A stretch of DNA of 64,000 nucleotides from Rutpela maculata (taxonomy: Eukaryota; Arthropoda; Insecta; Coleoptera; Cerambycidae). The position numbers and the translations under genes are program-made. The stretch's first letter is position 1, and each line of letters begins with the position of its first letter. Location: NCBI GenBank assembly GCA_936432065.2, contig OW386287.2:1116001-1180000 (forward strand). The letters are read 5' to 3'. The notes beneath the pieces were generated by a model, which saw only the letters and a program-made list of their open reading frames with translations, was not told the origin of the DNA and did not search any database. Shown here piece by piece: positions 1 through 13,100 of this stretch.

Positions 1-325
1 CTTTCTACATTTATTCTCCGAGCCTTGATTTAATCAAGTTAACGAGAAAAGGTTAATCACAGCATTTTTGACTAAGCTTAATTATGCCAGTAGATTCAAG
101 TTTCGCAGCAGTCAATTAATCGTGTTAATAATATTAATTATGAAAGAGGACCCTAGTTGGTAATTAAATACAGTGATGGGCCTAATGGCTTTCGACAGGA
201 TGAACATAAATAACTAAACCTGAACATTTCCAATTAGGTATATTTTTTTAAATTATAAAATAACTTTGTTTATTCCAGAAGATACAAAAAATGCAGTCTT
301 ATAAGTCATCACACAGCTAAATATA

Positions 326-767
326 CAGTAAACGAATAGCCCTGAACTTGGCAATAGACTAGGTCATGCACGACCTATCAAAATACGAAAACTTGGCAGT
401 AGAAACTCACGGTTTTCGAGATATAAAATTTTAGGAAACCACTATCTTAGGTCAATTCTTTGTGCGTCAGGCCTACAATAAGTGTAAAACAATGTAGTGC
501 TCGACGGAATATCAAAGTTTCATAACGAAAAGTTGACAGCACCCAAATCTGATATGAACTTTCTTTTTGTTGACCGAAAATGACAGCCATCGAAAATTTG
601 TTTTCTATGTATGTTAAAAATATACCTACTTCAGTTACATATAGCAGAAAGAAGTAACTAGATTAAAACTTGTGAGGTTTTACTAAGATCAAGTTTTGTT
701 ATTTTGATAGGTCATAACTTGGTCTATCATCAGGTTCAGAATTATCAATGGCTTACAGGATACCCTG
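326..767. mobile_element. Mariner-type MITE (about 442 bp, TA-flanked)
   Basis: The ends are inverted copies of each other. The left begins CAGTAAACGAATAGCCCTGA, and the reverse complement of the right reads CAGGGTATCCTGTAAGCC. Both continue with GACCTATCAAAATA about 50 bases inward. TA dinucleotides flank both ends (324-325, 768-769). There is no coding capacity. The length, ends and TA site suggest a non-autonomous Tc1/mariner derivative. Confidence 0.6.
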
Positions 768-1034
768 TATAAAACTGTATTAAATTCCTAATTAAAAAAC
801 ACAAAAATAGAATTTTTTCAGCGGTTTTTTTTTTACTGATTCCACGCTCGATAACTTCTAATATGCCCATTTTTGGACTTTTTTCCATGAGATTAGTGCG
901 GGGTTCTTTGTTTCATATCATGTTGAACTTATATATTAAATAAAATATCTGTGTATATAGACTGTTACTGTAACCTTGCAATGCCCCTTTGCAGCTTTTG
1001 CTTCATCGATTACATTTTCTTTATCTTGTTTCAG

Positions 1035-1184
1035 CACATGTCTAACTGCATCCTGTTGGTGACAGCCAATTTATTAGGCCTGACGTCCTACCTTGTGGAA
1101 GACAAGCAACAGAGGAGAGCTTTTTTGGAAACGAGACAGTCACTGGAAGTTAAACTTGTCATTGAAGAGCAAAGTGCCGAACAG
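1035..1184 (+). CDS. Ac3: Adenylyl cyclase exon A: end of transmembrane helix 6 and helical linker
   Basis: The exon is 150 bases in phase 0. It opens after a pyrimidine-rich acceptor ending TTTCAG and closes at ACAG before donor GTAACG. It encodes 50 residues. About 15 hydrophobic residues (CILLVTANLLGLTSYL) are the end of the sixth membrane helix. They are followed by a charged stretch (VEDKQQRRAFLETRQSLE) and the helical segment KLVIEEQSAEQ that leads into the C1 domain in this family. Reading through the donor would add VTVLSGM and a stop, so the splice is required. The preceding exon must also end in phase 0 and lies upstream of the window. Confidence 0.88.
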
Positions 1185-4100
1185 GTAACGGTTTTAAGTG
1201 GTATGTAGCAAATTAGACATATATATTTTTTTAAATTTCAACCTTCGTGTCAAAAAAGTTATTAGTTAACTATGAAATATTGGAGCTACTAAAAATAAGA
1301 CGCTGTTATGAAATCACGTTTTAAATTTACGGGGAGAAGTTAAGTGTCGTTCTGAAGAACAGTGCTGACATTTTCATATATCTTGTGGTCAGTACATCAT
1401 TTTCTTACACGATTGATTAGATATACATAGATCTTCTCTCTATCTTCTCAGTTGTCTACTTATTTGTGATGTAAATTTTATTTCTCATGACGGATCCTAT
1501 GGACTATTGTTGGCATTTATTTTTCTCATTTTTTCTTTACATGCATATATACAGCGAGTCTCATTTTGCTTGGAACCACCCCATCTAAAATGTTTATTTA
1601 ATGTCCGATTTAGATATATTTTTTTAAATATAGGTCCCCGCAAACAAATAAATAAATAGAAAAATTAAATGTAGGTTCTCTCTACTAAGCCGTCTTCTTC
1701 AATTTCTATAAATTTATCTATCCTCTCACGATTATTACGAACGACATTTCTAAGTTCTTCCCTGAAGATTTTTTGACAAACTAGTGTAATTCTGTCACAT
1801 AGTTTCTGTCTATTTTGTGGTCGAGATTTATATACTTTGCTTTTAAGAGTACCCCACAAATAAAAATCAAATCCGGCGATCTTGGCGGCCAGGCTATCAA
1901 TGGACTACTACGTCCAATCCATTTACCGGGAAAATTTTGGTTGAGCCATGTCCTGATAATTACTGCATAGTGTGGAATGCATCCATCTAGTTGGAAATAT
2001 AACTGCTTTCTTCCCTGCTGATTTCTCAAGAACTCTAGAAAATTTAAACTGTTTAAATTTTCAATAAAAAAACAGGGACCAATTAAGCGTTCGTTCAAAG
2101 TACCACACTAGACATTTATTTTTTGTGAATATTGACTTCTGCAATTGATTATCCAATTGGGATTTTCTCCAGCCCAAAACCTACAATTCTGTGCGGAAAC
2201 CACACCGTTTGTGGTGAATGTATAGCCTTATCGCTATAGATAATTTTTTTTTAAATCTAGGTCATTCAAATACTCCCCTTGGACCCACAAGCAATACTTA
2301 AACCTTCTTACTTCGTCACCCACTTCCAAAGTATGCAAAAATTTATATAGTTTTAGTTTAGTATTTGTATAGTTTTCGGTTATGATTTTTAAGGCACCTC
2401 CGAATGGTATTTCGAGACATGTTTAAATTTAAAGCAGCATTCCTCAAGCTTGAACGAGTCGTCAAAATATGCCAAAATAGTCAGACCATTAAGCTGCCTC
2501 TGGTGACCAGATCATCTAGAATTTATTTCTGAAACACTACCGGTAACATTAAAACATTTTATTATTTTTCGAACGGTGCTATCATTAAGTAGCTTCCGTC
2601 GATTTGGACTTCTTATATTAAATTCTTTGGCATCTTGATAAGTTAACCGGGCATAATTATGATAATAAACAGGAATATAAATAATCAATATCTACTCAAC
2701 AACAATGAACCATTCATTTGACAGTTATTCCAGTCAAGGCACTCTTTTTATAAATACACAATCCTATGCAATACTTAATTTTCCTCGGCAATTTCTGAAT
2801 TTTAATTTCTCTCAGGAAAAATCCAAAAATACGACTTTTTCAATGAAATTTGGTACAAACAATTTGAGGGGCTGCCGAATCCAGTGCCGCACTCAGATTT
2901 GAAATAAAAAAATCGTTAATAAGATTTCACCATTTTCTGCCCCGAAAGAAAATCATAGTAGGCCACGCTATTATGTTTTAAAATTTAATGAAACACGAAG
3001 ATGCGCTTTTCAAAGATCTATATTAAAAAAAATTATCTAAATCGGACATTAAATAAACTTTGTATAGCAGTGGTTCCAAGCAAAATGGAACACGCTGTAT
3101 ATATTTGTAGTAATTAATTTTGATGTATTCTTTATTATTATATATCTTCTGTGGACATCGTAATCTGCGATTGGCATAACCTTGGTTAGTAGATAAATTT
3201 CAAAATTTGCTGAATACTGTTTTTAAAACACGAAGGAATTATATACATTTAGTGTTCATTATATGAATTTGTTACACAGGGGACGCATCATTTTTAGTTG
3301 TTCTCATCATGCTTTTTGCGTGGCTCAGGAGAGCTGGCCCCAACAGTGAAATTAAACAGTAGCTTAAAATTATTGTTTTTTTGCCTCGCCTTTTATCCAT
3401 TTATTTAGTTGGTATCATTCAGCTTATTGACGTACCGTCAAGATCGATCATTAATAAACGAAACAATTAAACAAAGTAATTGGTTTTCATGAGAATTAAG
3501 CTCTTTGGGGCTATCGAACTGGCTTTATCAGGATTTGTTACGAAACATCTGTTAATACATGTTCAGTTTGCTATGTTTACCCTGAATTATCCCAACATAC
3601 ATTATTATAATGAAACCTTAGCATGTTTTACTGTTTGTGCATAAAAATTACAAAATTAAATACAAATTTTCGCATCACCATTACTTTTAGAATTGCAATA
3701 AAAACAAAAAATAGCGTTGTCTAAATGTGACATGTTAAATTGAGGAGAATGAATTTATTTATTTATTTATTCCCTAGTTACATATATACAGTGAACTACA
3801 AAAAAAAAATAAATACAGGCTTAATTACAACATACTGTAAGTAATAATGAATAACAATCAACAATAATAACAATAATAAAAACATTCAGTATAAGTATAT
3901 GAGTATAATAGTAAAACTATATATTTATATTATCTTATCACAGATAGCTTTGACTAACTAATGATGTGGGGGACAATGTGGAAAAGTTGGGCATATCTCT
4001 AAATACATGGGGATTTAATGGATCTTGTCATTTTCAAAAACAGCAGCATGGCAGCATCACGCCTTCTGTCGTGGTTGTCTCTTGGGGGTACGACCCCATT

Positions 4101-7100
4101 AAAATTCTTTCCCATCTGCTTCTTAGTGACATCAGCCCAAAGGTAACCATTAATCTTTCAATTCTCCAAGAAATACGTCCTCTAAAGCGATTCTCCAGCA
4201 ACGTATTCTTCAATATCTTATGGGAGAGACAATACATACTCTAAAGAAGTAATAATATAGATGAATGGTAGATAAAATATGCAATTTTGTCGTATTCCCC
4301 TTGGTTTCCTAATTCTACGGTTAGGATGTACGTTATAAAAACGCTGTGTGCTTGCAACAAATACTGTTTAAATTGAAGGAGTCCCGCCGCTTCGGCAGAT
4401 GCATGAAGTCATTTGGTCACCGGTTTCGAGGTTTTGACTCTCGTCAGCGCAAAGCAAACGCAAATTTAATTCAAATTGAAATATTTATTGGTCCTTTTTG
4501 GTCATGTACATGATGACAAGTCATTGAAACACTATTTTACACAATAGTTAAATAACATAAAAGCTTATACTAAACGTCAAATACAGTATCGGCAAGTCCT
4601 GGATTTATGTATAGTTTCAACGACTTAACCGACCGCATAAAACAATTATTTTTCCGTTTAACTCGCTCTAACCCAAAACGGCAGGCTATCTAAGGCTATG
4701 TCAAAATTCCAACCGTGAAGGAGTGACACTTTTAGAGATTGGAGTGGGAATACATGCAAAACCTATTTAATGATAAGGAGATCATAAAGAACGTGGAAAT
4801 CTAATAGTAATTAATTGCAGTACCTGGCCAACAATCACTCATTTACAATTTTCTCGAAAACTACTAATTTTAGAAAAAAAAGTTTCAAATAAAAAAGTTT
4901 CGTCCATCTTTTATCTTCGTTACTTCTCGATACACTTTGTGTCTATTTCGAAAGATAAAAAAGTTTCCCGCATGTTACATTTGAGAATGCAAATTTTCGA
5001 CATAGCCTTTGAAAGAAAAAATATTGCTTTCTACACTTATTAAACTTTGACCTACACATTAACACATTATGTTAACAAATATATAGTGATAACACAATAA
5101 AAATTTGAGAGTAATCCATTGTGCCGTTTTTGATTTAAGCGGAAAAATAATTGTTTTATACGGTCCGTTAAGTCGTTGAAACTATACATATCTAATCCAG
5201 GACTTGCCGATACTGTATAGTGTAAAACACAATTGTATAAGACGAAGACAAAGAATACTGAAAAATGTACGGTACAATACAAAATTTGTAAACAAAACGA
5301 GAGGAAAAAGATGTTAACTTACTGTGTATTATTAGTAAACTTTAAATACAGAAAAACTCTGATATAGAATAAAAACATTTATCTGATAAAAACACTTTTA
5401 GTTTTTTTTTCTAATGTTTCCTGATGTTTTACCTTCCGGACAGCCTTGGCTTTGGATTTGGGGGGTTGTCTACTATCTGTGGTGTGTTTATGTTTATGTT
5501 TTATGTCATCCGGTAGACGGTTAAATAGTTTCGGGCCTATAAATCTTGGAGACTCACTTGTAATTTTTAATTTGGCACAAGGTTCATGAAGTTTATTTTT
5601 TTGTCTTGAATTGACATTATGGTAGTCACTATTTGGAATAAAACTATTTCTATTTCTAAAAACATATATACAAATTTCGAAAATATATGTGCCAGGTAAG
5701 GTAAGAATTTTATTTTCTATAAAGATATCCTTGCACGTTTGAGTATTCGGTATACCAAATATACATCGTAAGATACGTTTTTGAGCAATAAATACATTTG
5801 AAGACATGGTTGAGTTTCCCCAACAACAAATACCATATCTTAAACGTGAATCAACTTGGGCATAATATAAATTAATAAGTTGTTATCTTGATAGAACCTC
5901 CGTAATATTTCAGAACAGGTATACTATGGAAGAAACTTTGGATATCACAGTTTCGCAATGATGCTTCCAATTTAGACATTCGTCCAAAACACTTAACATT
6001 GTCCTCAGTATTAGAAGTATTTGTATTATTTATTTTACTATTTAAGTTATCACACTCCTTTCGCCTACCGTGAAATCTGAAAACTCAAGTTTTTCGGTAT
6101 TGAGATACAGGGAATATGGGAAAACCAATGGTTTAAAGTGTTTGAGTATCTGACATCTTACATGGTTACAAGAATGAAAATAACCAGCCCGAATGCATAA
6201 TTATAACTTGTTAAAGACAGTTACAAAGTCAAGTAATTATAAGCATGTACCTATCTACTCTTATTAGGTTATATGCTGCTTTTGAACAATTAATAGTACC
6301 CATAAACAAATAGCGTGAGTTATAATGAGTGAGTTATTATAACTCACGCTAGGTACAGAGATAATCATCTTTATCTTCATGCCTAGCCTGTCCAATCGGC
6401 GTAAAGCGCTACACACGAAGGTGGCTATCCAGGGAGATAGGAACAGATTTTTCGCATTAATATCTATAACGCTAGATTTTTTTCCCATGATAGCTTAGAC
6501 AGTATCAATGATGAAAGTGCAAGTCTACCAAACTTTTAGTGTTGCAAAAATGAGTAAGAAATTAAACATGTTACAAAAAGAGATCGATTTTCTGAAATGT
6601 CACAAAATGCTACTTTTGATTCGTTCGTGCCGAGCCGAATTTTCGAATTTCGTCATGCAATTTACGATCACGTTTATCTTGGAGACTTCCTCTTTACGTC
6701 GCGACATCGTACGGCCGCCCCAATGGTGTTTTTCTAAAAATATGAATGTGTCAAGATTGCATGTTTTTGCAATTTTTTCGGCTCCGATATGTAAGCTGTT
6801 TTTTGTTATTTGTCGCAGATATCTCCGAAACGATGGGAGTTAGCTTAAAATAAAAGACAAGATCAAACGAGTATTTTCCACTACGAATCTTTTGCTACAA
6901 TCAGAATTTTGATTTTTTTTTTTTCGTTTCGAAGATAACTACTGAAATATTGGCCATGTACGGAAAAAAATCTTAAATTTTGAACTTCTACAGTTGGCAA
7001 CTTTTTAATCTTGGCTCCTACGCCAAAAGACTACTCTAGTTAATTCAAATAGAATTAAATTTGCTAAAAGTGTTTTTTTATTTTTTGAATTTCGACAAAA

Positions 7101-10100
7101 ATGAAGGAATTAGAGGAGGTGGGATTTGAGACTTTTTTTTCGGTAAAATTTCTTCATTTTGTCACCGTAATTAATCGGTAATGAACTGAAATCGATGTTA
7201 TATACGATGTTCACTTAATATCACGTACTACTTTGACGCTCCGTTAATCTTAGCCCTTCGAAACAAAGGTTTCTGAGAAAAATTATTTTTTGAAGATTTA
7301 CATACACTCTTAGGAAAACGTGTAATTTCCTACATTTCCTCGAATATGTCAATAATAATTATCGTTTTTTTTTTCGAAAAATTTGTAGACAGCTTATATA
7401 AAGAGAATCGATTGAACTTTACGACCCTTTTTTAAATTTTTCTCTAACATAAAAAAACAAGACTTTTGACCGAATATGAGCTCCGGGCTATTGCAGTTCG
7501 CGGAGAAGTTTTGCATTTTCCGCCGCGTAATATTAATCTACAAAGCTGATTTTTTGTCTACAAACAGTTTATGCACTATTTTGATTAAAAATTACATTCT
7601 ACCTCCGCTTAAAGGTGGCTAAATCTTTGAAGACAACAAATATAAAAGGGTGTACAAAAATTAAATTTTATAGTTAATTTTATTAATAAACTGAGTAATT
7701 TAAACAAAATTTAATATTTATTGTTATAATCGTAGATAAAATACAGTATTAAACTTGCGGTAATGGTAATAACTCACTTGAGCCTTCGGCTCAAGTGAGT
7801 TATTACCGTTATTACCATTACGTTATTACCTACATTACCGCTCGTAGAATAATATACTATTATTATAAATTCTATTATACGTTATTTAGCGGAGACTGAA
7901 TCGTAGAAAGTACAAATTTTAATACAGTTAAAACTCAAGCAGGAACTTCATATTACTTAATCGAACTGATGTCAAGATGTGTTCCATAAATTCTACGCCG
8001 AACCTATGCTGATATGTTTCCAGTTCTGAATCAATATGTGAGCTATCTGAAAGCACCGGAATTACAAAGTCGCAGTTTATTTAAATAAAAAATACCTTCA
8101 AATAGTGGCTATATATTCCAAAATTAGTTCTAGATCATTAGTTAATAAAAAAATTTCGATTATAATGACATTAGATTAATAAATAAACAGCTACAAACGC
8201 AAAAAATAAATACAATTGTGTTTCTGATCGATGTGGCTTTAGAAATTTAATGAATATGTTTAATAACTGCTTCTCACGCTAGCCACCAAAATAAGTTTCT
8301 ACTATATAGGGCTGGACAATGTATTTTAATATCTGATTTCTGGGTAAAATAAAAATAACCTTAATGACAAATAAATTCGTTACTTCCCGATTTTACATAT
8401 TACACTGCGTATAGATGTTTTTCTTATCTTTTTATTTAACGTCGAAGAGGAGCTACCCCCAACCTGGAAATTTTACCGAACCTCTTCCTAACATTTAATA
8501 GACAAGGAACCGCCTGCTTTACACCCCCCCGAAGGATGGTTCATTCACTACGTAATCCTCGTCTTGAAATTACATAGTTTCCGCTTATACGCTGGGAAGG
8601 GGTGGGGAGAGGTGAGGAAGGAATGGGAAGGAGAGGGGAATGGGCGGGAAAGAGGTGGTAATGGGTGGGAAGAGGTGGGGATGGGATGGAAATAGGTGGG
8701 AAGAGATGGTTAAGGGGTCGGTAAGGGGTGGGAAGTAGTGTATATTTGTCTCTAGAAGACGGGAGAGGGAAGGGGTGGATGGCGGTGGCAAATGAAGGGT
8801 TTTGTCTGTAAAATAAGTAGACTAAAAAGTAAAAAATAAAATTATATAAAAATTATTTTTAATTTTTTTTGAAAAAACTACTAAAAAGTAATTTTTTTAA
8901 AGTTCATACACCTGGAAACCAAAAGCTTTAGGGGCGGTTAATTGAGCAAAGTAACTATGCAATAGCGCTATATGACCGTCCCCAAAGCTTTTGGTTTCCA
9001 GGTGTATGAATTTAAAAAAAAATTTTTACTTTTTAGTAGTTTTTTCAAATAAAAGCTTTTTCTTAAAAATATTTTTTTATATAATTTTATTATTGGTACA
9101 AATTACATATTTTTAAAGCACTACAATTTCAAAGAAAGGGGTAGTTTTTCATGTTTTTCCGGAAAAACTCGGTGAAAACGCACTTGCAAATAAAAAAAAT
9201 CTTGTATTTCGATGATACAATCACCTGAATTTTTTCAGATTTTTTTTGCAACTTTTACATTTTCCTTCCCCCACTTTTAGGAATTTCACAGAAGTAAAAA
9301 CATCTTATTTTGGGCCAAAAAAGGCAAATAAATTTTTATTATTTTTAATTTTTGACCTAATTCTACAGGTTGCGGAACCCGTGATAAAAGGGATGTTTTC
9401 TACCCCTTCCGATTATTTCTTGATCTAATCTTTTTTCAACTCTTTTACTACATTACAAACACATTGCACAAGGTTTCATCAAAATCCATTCATTAGCACT
9501 CAAATTAGAGATTTTGATAGTTTTAGCGCTCCGTTGACTGGACTAATGGTCAAACATATTCTTCATATTTCATGATAACAAGTACATTAAAAGGTGTCGA
9601 GATTGTCATATTTTATTATATGCCTATATAGCTTATCAAATGCTTCTGCGCGCCTCTTACATTCAAAATTCAGAATAAATTCTTATATTACTATTTTATC
9701 GTATATTTTTAAGCCAGTTGCTCCAACACATTTGCCCAGCCCTGTATATATTATGTATGTGTATGTATTATACTATTAGATGTTCAGAATTCTATATCAT
9801 CGACATTTAATTCCCCACCCAAAAAAATTACTACTTCAAGAACAGAAAAATAATCATTATCAATTTTAGAGCTCGCTCGCGTGTATTCATGTACTTATAT
9901 TTGTTTTTTTTCCAGGAGCGCCTTTTGCTGTCCGTGTTACCCGAACACGTAGCTGTTCAAATGAGGCAGGATTTGGATTCGGCCGACAGCCAATTCAAGA
10001 AAATTTATATGAGCAGGCATGAAAATGTCAGGTATACTTTTTTTAAGTTGTCAGGCATTATCTTATAATAAATTCTTTATAGCTTCCTTGAGTATACATT

Positions 10101-13100
10101 TTTATCTCCGTTTTTATTGCCATCTGGCGTTCCAGACGAAAGAATTACGACTGTGATTGAATAATTGAAATAGGTTTTGTGGAAATGGAGCGAAAGCCTC
10201 CGCTTACATAACTGAACATTCTGCGACCGTAATTTCAGATATTTGACTTCCTAAGTTATTAAATATACAATGCGGGTTATAAAACATTTTTTAACTGCGT
10301 GTAGAAATTTGACTTTTAGTTAACTAATAAATTAGGTTTAAATAATTCTTATCAATATTATAGATTTCTGTATGACTGATTGTCATGTTTGATTTTCTTA
10401 GCTAACGAATTGCAAATATTGCAATGTCAGAAAAAAATGCCAATATGCCTTATTCTTATTATTTGCAACGTCATGCCAGATGTTATGTAATCCACAAATT
10501 ATTCTAGTTAGCCCCGCTTGCTGTACAGTACGTCTGACGGCATCATGTCATTCATTCTGTGCAGGATGGACCAAATTAAATGGGATTTGAGGTTTTCTCT
10601 AAAACCATGGCAGATGGACAAAAACCAATGTAGCTCGATTTTCGAGAAACAAACAATTGGCATTTTAGGATGACCGCTATATTTCAATTAGAGGTGCAAC
10701 GGATATCCGGTTACTATCCGGTATCCGGCCTATCCGGCCACTTTATTACTATTCGGCTGGACACCGGATAGTGACCTGATATCCAGCCAAAACCAGATAG
10801 TTGAAAAATAAAAAGTGGTATAAAGAATGAAACAGTTTTATTATACTGATTGGAGTTAGCATGCCACCATGTGTAAGGGTCACTATTACTTTAAAGTTTG
10901 AATCCGTACTCCTTTCAAATAATAGTCAATCTCCTTGGTCATTGAACGAAACGTTGTCATTAAGGATGGGAGGGAAATGTGCCTTTATTTTCGATTTATT
11001 ATAAATATTTCAGAAACCAAATATAGTATAATCTTTAAAACTATTTTAGATACTTGCTATTGTTCTAACGCAATCAAATATACAGGGTGTAACGCAACTT
11101 ACCCGAAAAATTTTAACCAACTTTAAATAAAAAGTCGACATCTTAAAAAAATTTATTAAAAGTCCAACACAGAAAAAGATACACGTTGTTAAAGTTACAA
11201 ATTGATGAAAATGGTAATTTATTGAACTTTACTTAATTGAAGGACTGTTGTATTAAAAACAATAATAATAAAAAAATAAAAAAAATTTAAAAAAAAGCTA
11301 AATTAAAAATTTTAATTTTAAATAGTAGGTTATTCCATTAATTTGTAACTTTAACAATGTGTATCTTTTTCTGTGTTGTACTTTTATTAATTTTTTTTTT
11401 AATAATTCGACTTCTTATTTAAAGATGCATGTATGGTTAAAATTTTTCTGGTAAGTTGGGTTACACCCTGTATATATTACTTATTACTTCCACATTTTTT
11501 TTTTACTGTAAATTTCTGTTGTATTTGAATACTGCAGTTTGTCAATGAAAAAAAGTTCCTAATTCCATTATAGAGCATGGCATTTAACTATATACAAAAC
11601 TTATGATAAAAATTGAAGATAGTTGTAGTCCTTAGAGCAATGTTAAAGATTATACCATATTTCCCTCTCACTCTGCAAAATTCTATCTTTAGTAATAAGC
11701 TACTATTTCCTGTAACCACTTCGTCAAAACAGTTCCAAAATATTGTGAATATCAGCATATCACTTACGTTGTTTACTGGAAGGAGAAGAACCACTCTCAC
11801 TATTACTGATTGAATATGAATTTATCACTATTTTTTAAAGCCTATAGCAGAGTAATTTGATGGGATTTTTCAGCCTGATTTTTATCGAAAAAACTTGTTT
11901 TAAATCTGGGGCCTCGAAGAGTTGCCAGTAAGAAGGGGCGGGCTGGCAAGGGAAAGACCCGGTGGGACTTCGGGGGTCGGAGACCCGGGCCAGTGCCGGA
12001 TTTAGATATAAATTGCCCCTAGGCCCGGGTCAATTTTGCGCCCCCCTCCCGCTTGCTAGTAATTTATGGGCAAGGGATAAAAACTTTTTTCCGAAAAAAA
12101 TTTTGAAGAGCGGGGGGAGAATCCAAGAAAAACTTTCCTTTGTCCGGAAAATGTTTTCATGTTTAGGCACTAATCACTAAGACCATGGCGCTCCCCACAA
12201 AGCGGCGCCCCTAGGCCCGGACCTATGAGGCCTAGTCACAAAACCGTCCCTGGGCCCGGCAGGTGCGTACTGGGTAGAGCTGTGGAGAAAAAATACGGAC
12301 CCGAGGAGGAAATTTTTATGAAAATTGTTGAGCGGGGAGGGGAATCAGAAAAAAATTTTTGGTGAGCGGGGGGGCAGAAATCCGAAAAAAACATTCCGGT
12401 CCCCCAGACACGAGCCCGGGTCCGGTAGGCTTTAAAGGGCCCGAGATCGGCTGAGGCCCGGTGGGACTTTGCCTCCCTGCCCCCCAGCCAGTCCGTCCCT
12501 GCCAGTAAGTATTTTTTGTCGTCAAGGTTCTTAAAACGTGTTTTTTTCCAACTTTCAATGTAAGCCGGATATCTGGTATCTGGTACAAGAAATACGCAGG
12601 ATATCCGGTATTCGGTATCCGGCCAAAACACTATTCGTTGCATCTCTAATTTCAATTACCAAGTGTCGAATCGAAAATCGAGTAACACATTCTTAAAGCA
12701 CTTTTTTGAGTAAAATCCGTTGCTGATAAGAAGAAAATTATGTATGCCTCAGTTTTCGAGATATAGACAACTTGTGTTTTTTAAATGGAACACCCTATAA
12801 ATTATTTCATTATTCGATCACAATTTAAATCAGCTATTCAGCGATATATTATCATATTTATCTCTAGAAAAAGTGGTTAATTTTCGAAAAATTTAATATA
12901 TTTGTGAGGAGGCCATGGAAAACTATTAACAACAACAACAATAATTTTGCCAAACGCAGCTAATGGTTTTTGTTATCAGAACGTTCTCTATATATAATAT
13001 TTTTTAAATAACCCCAAAGCCAAAAGTCGGCAGGGAGATCTAGCTGGCCACAAAATAGGACCATTATTTCCTAAAAATTATAAAACATCTAAACTACTTT

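Larger units (their letters stand above)
10689..12648. mobile_element. hAT-type element, 1,960 bp, with 8-bp target duplication
   Basis: The ends are TAGAGGTGCAACG and CGTTGCATCTCTA, flanked by a perfect 8-bp duplication ATTTCAAT (10681-10688 and 12649-12656). Subterminal regions are rich in copies of ATCCGG (GGATATCCGG, CGGTATCCGG). No transposase was recognised. The interior carries two other insertions (11081-11472 and 11932-12500). It interrupts the left arm of the surrounding mariner-like element at a point where the right arm is continuous, which fixes its order of insertion. Confidence 0.88.

Noticed and set aside
3966..4244. Overlapping open frames on both strands
   Set aside because: Neither strand shows a recognisable motif; open frames on both strands of the same stretch are typical of chance.
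6508..6843. 111-residue plus-strand open frame
   Set aside because: No family motif, low-complexity context, and no sign of splice sites or conservation.
7765..7807. Rho-independent terminator
   Set aside because: The context is a eukaryotic intron with no adjacent bacterial-type gene; the shape alone is not evidence.
8585..8791. Pro/Ser/Leu-rich open frame on the minus strand
   Set aside because: It is the complement of a GGGA-type purine tract; composition alone explains it.
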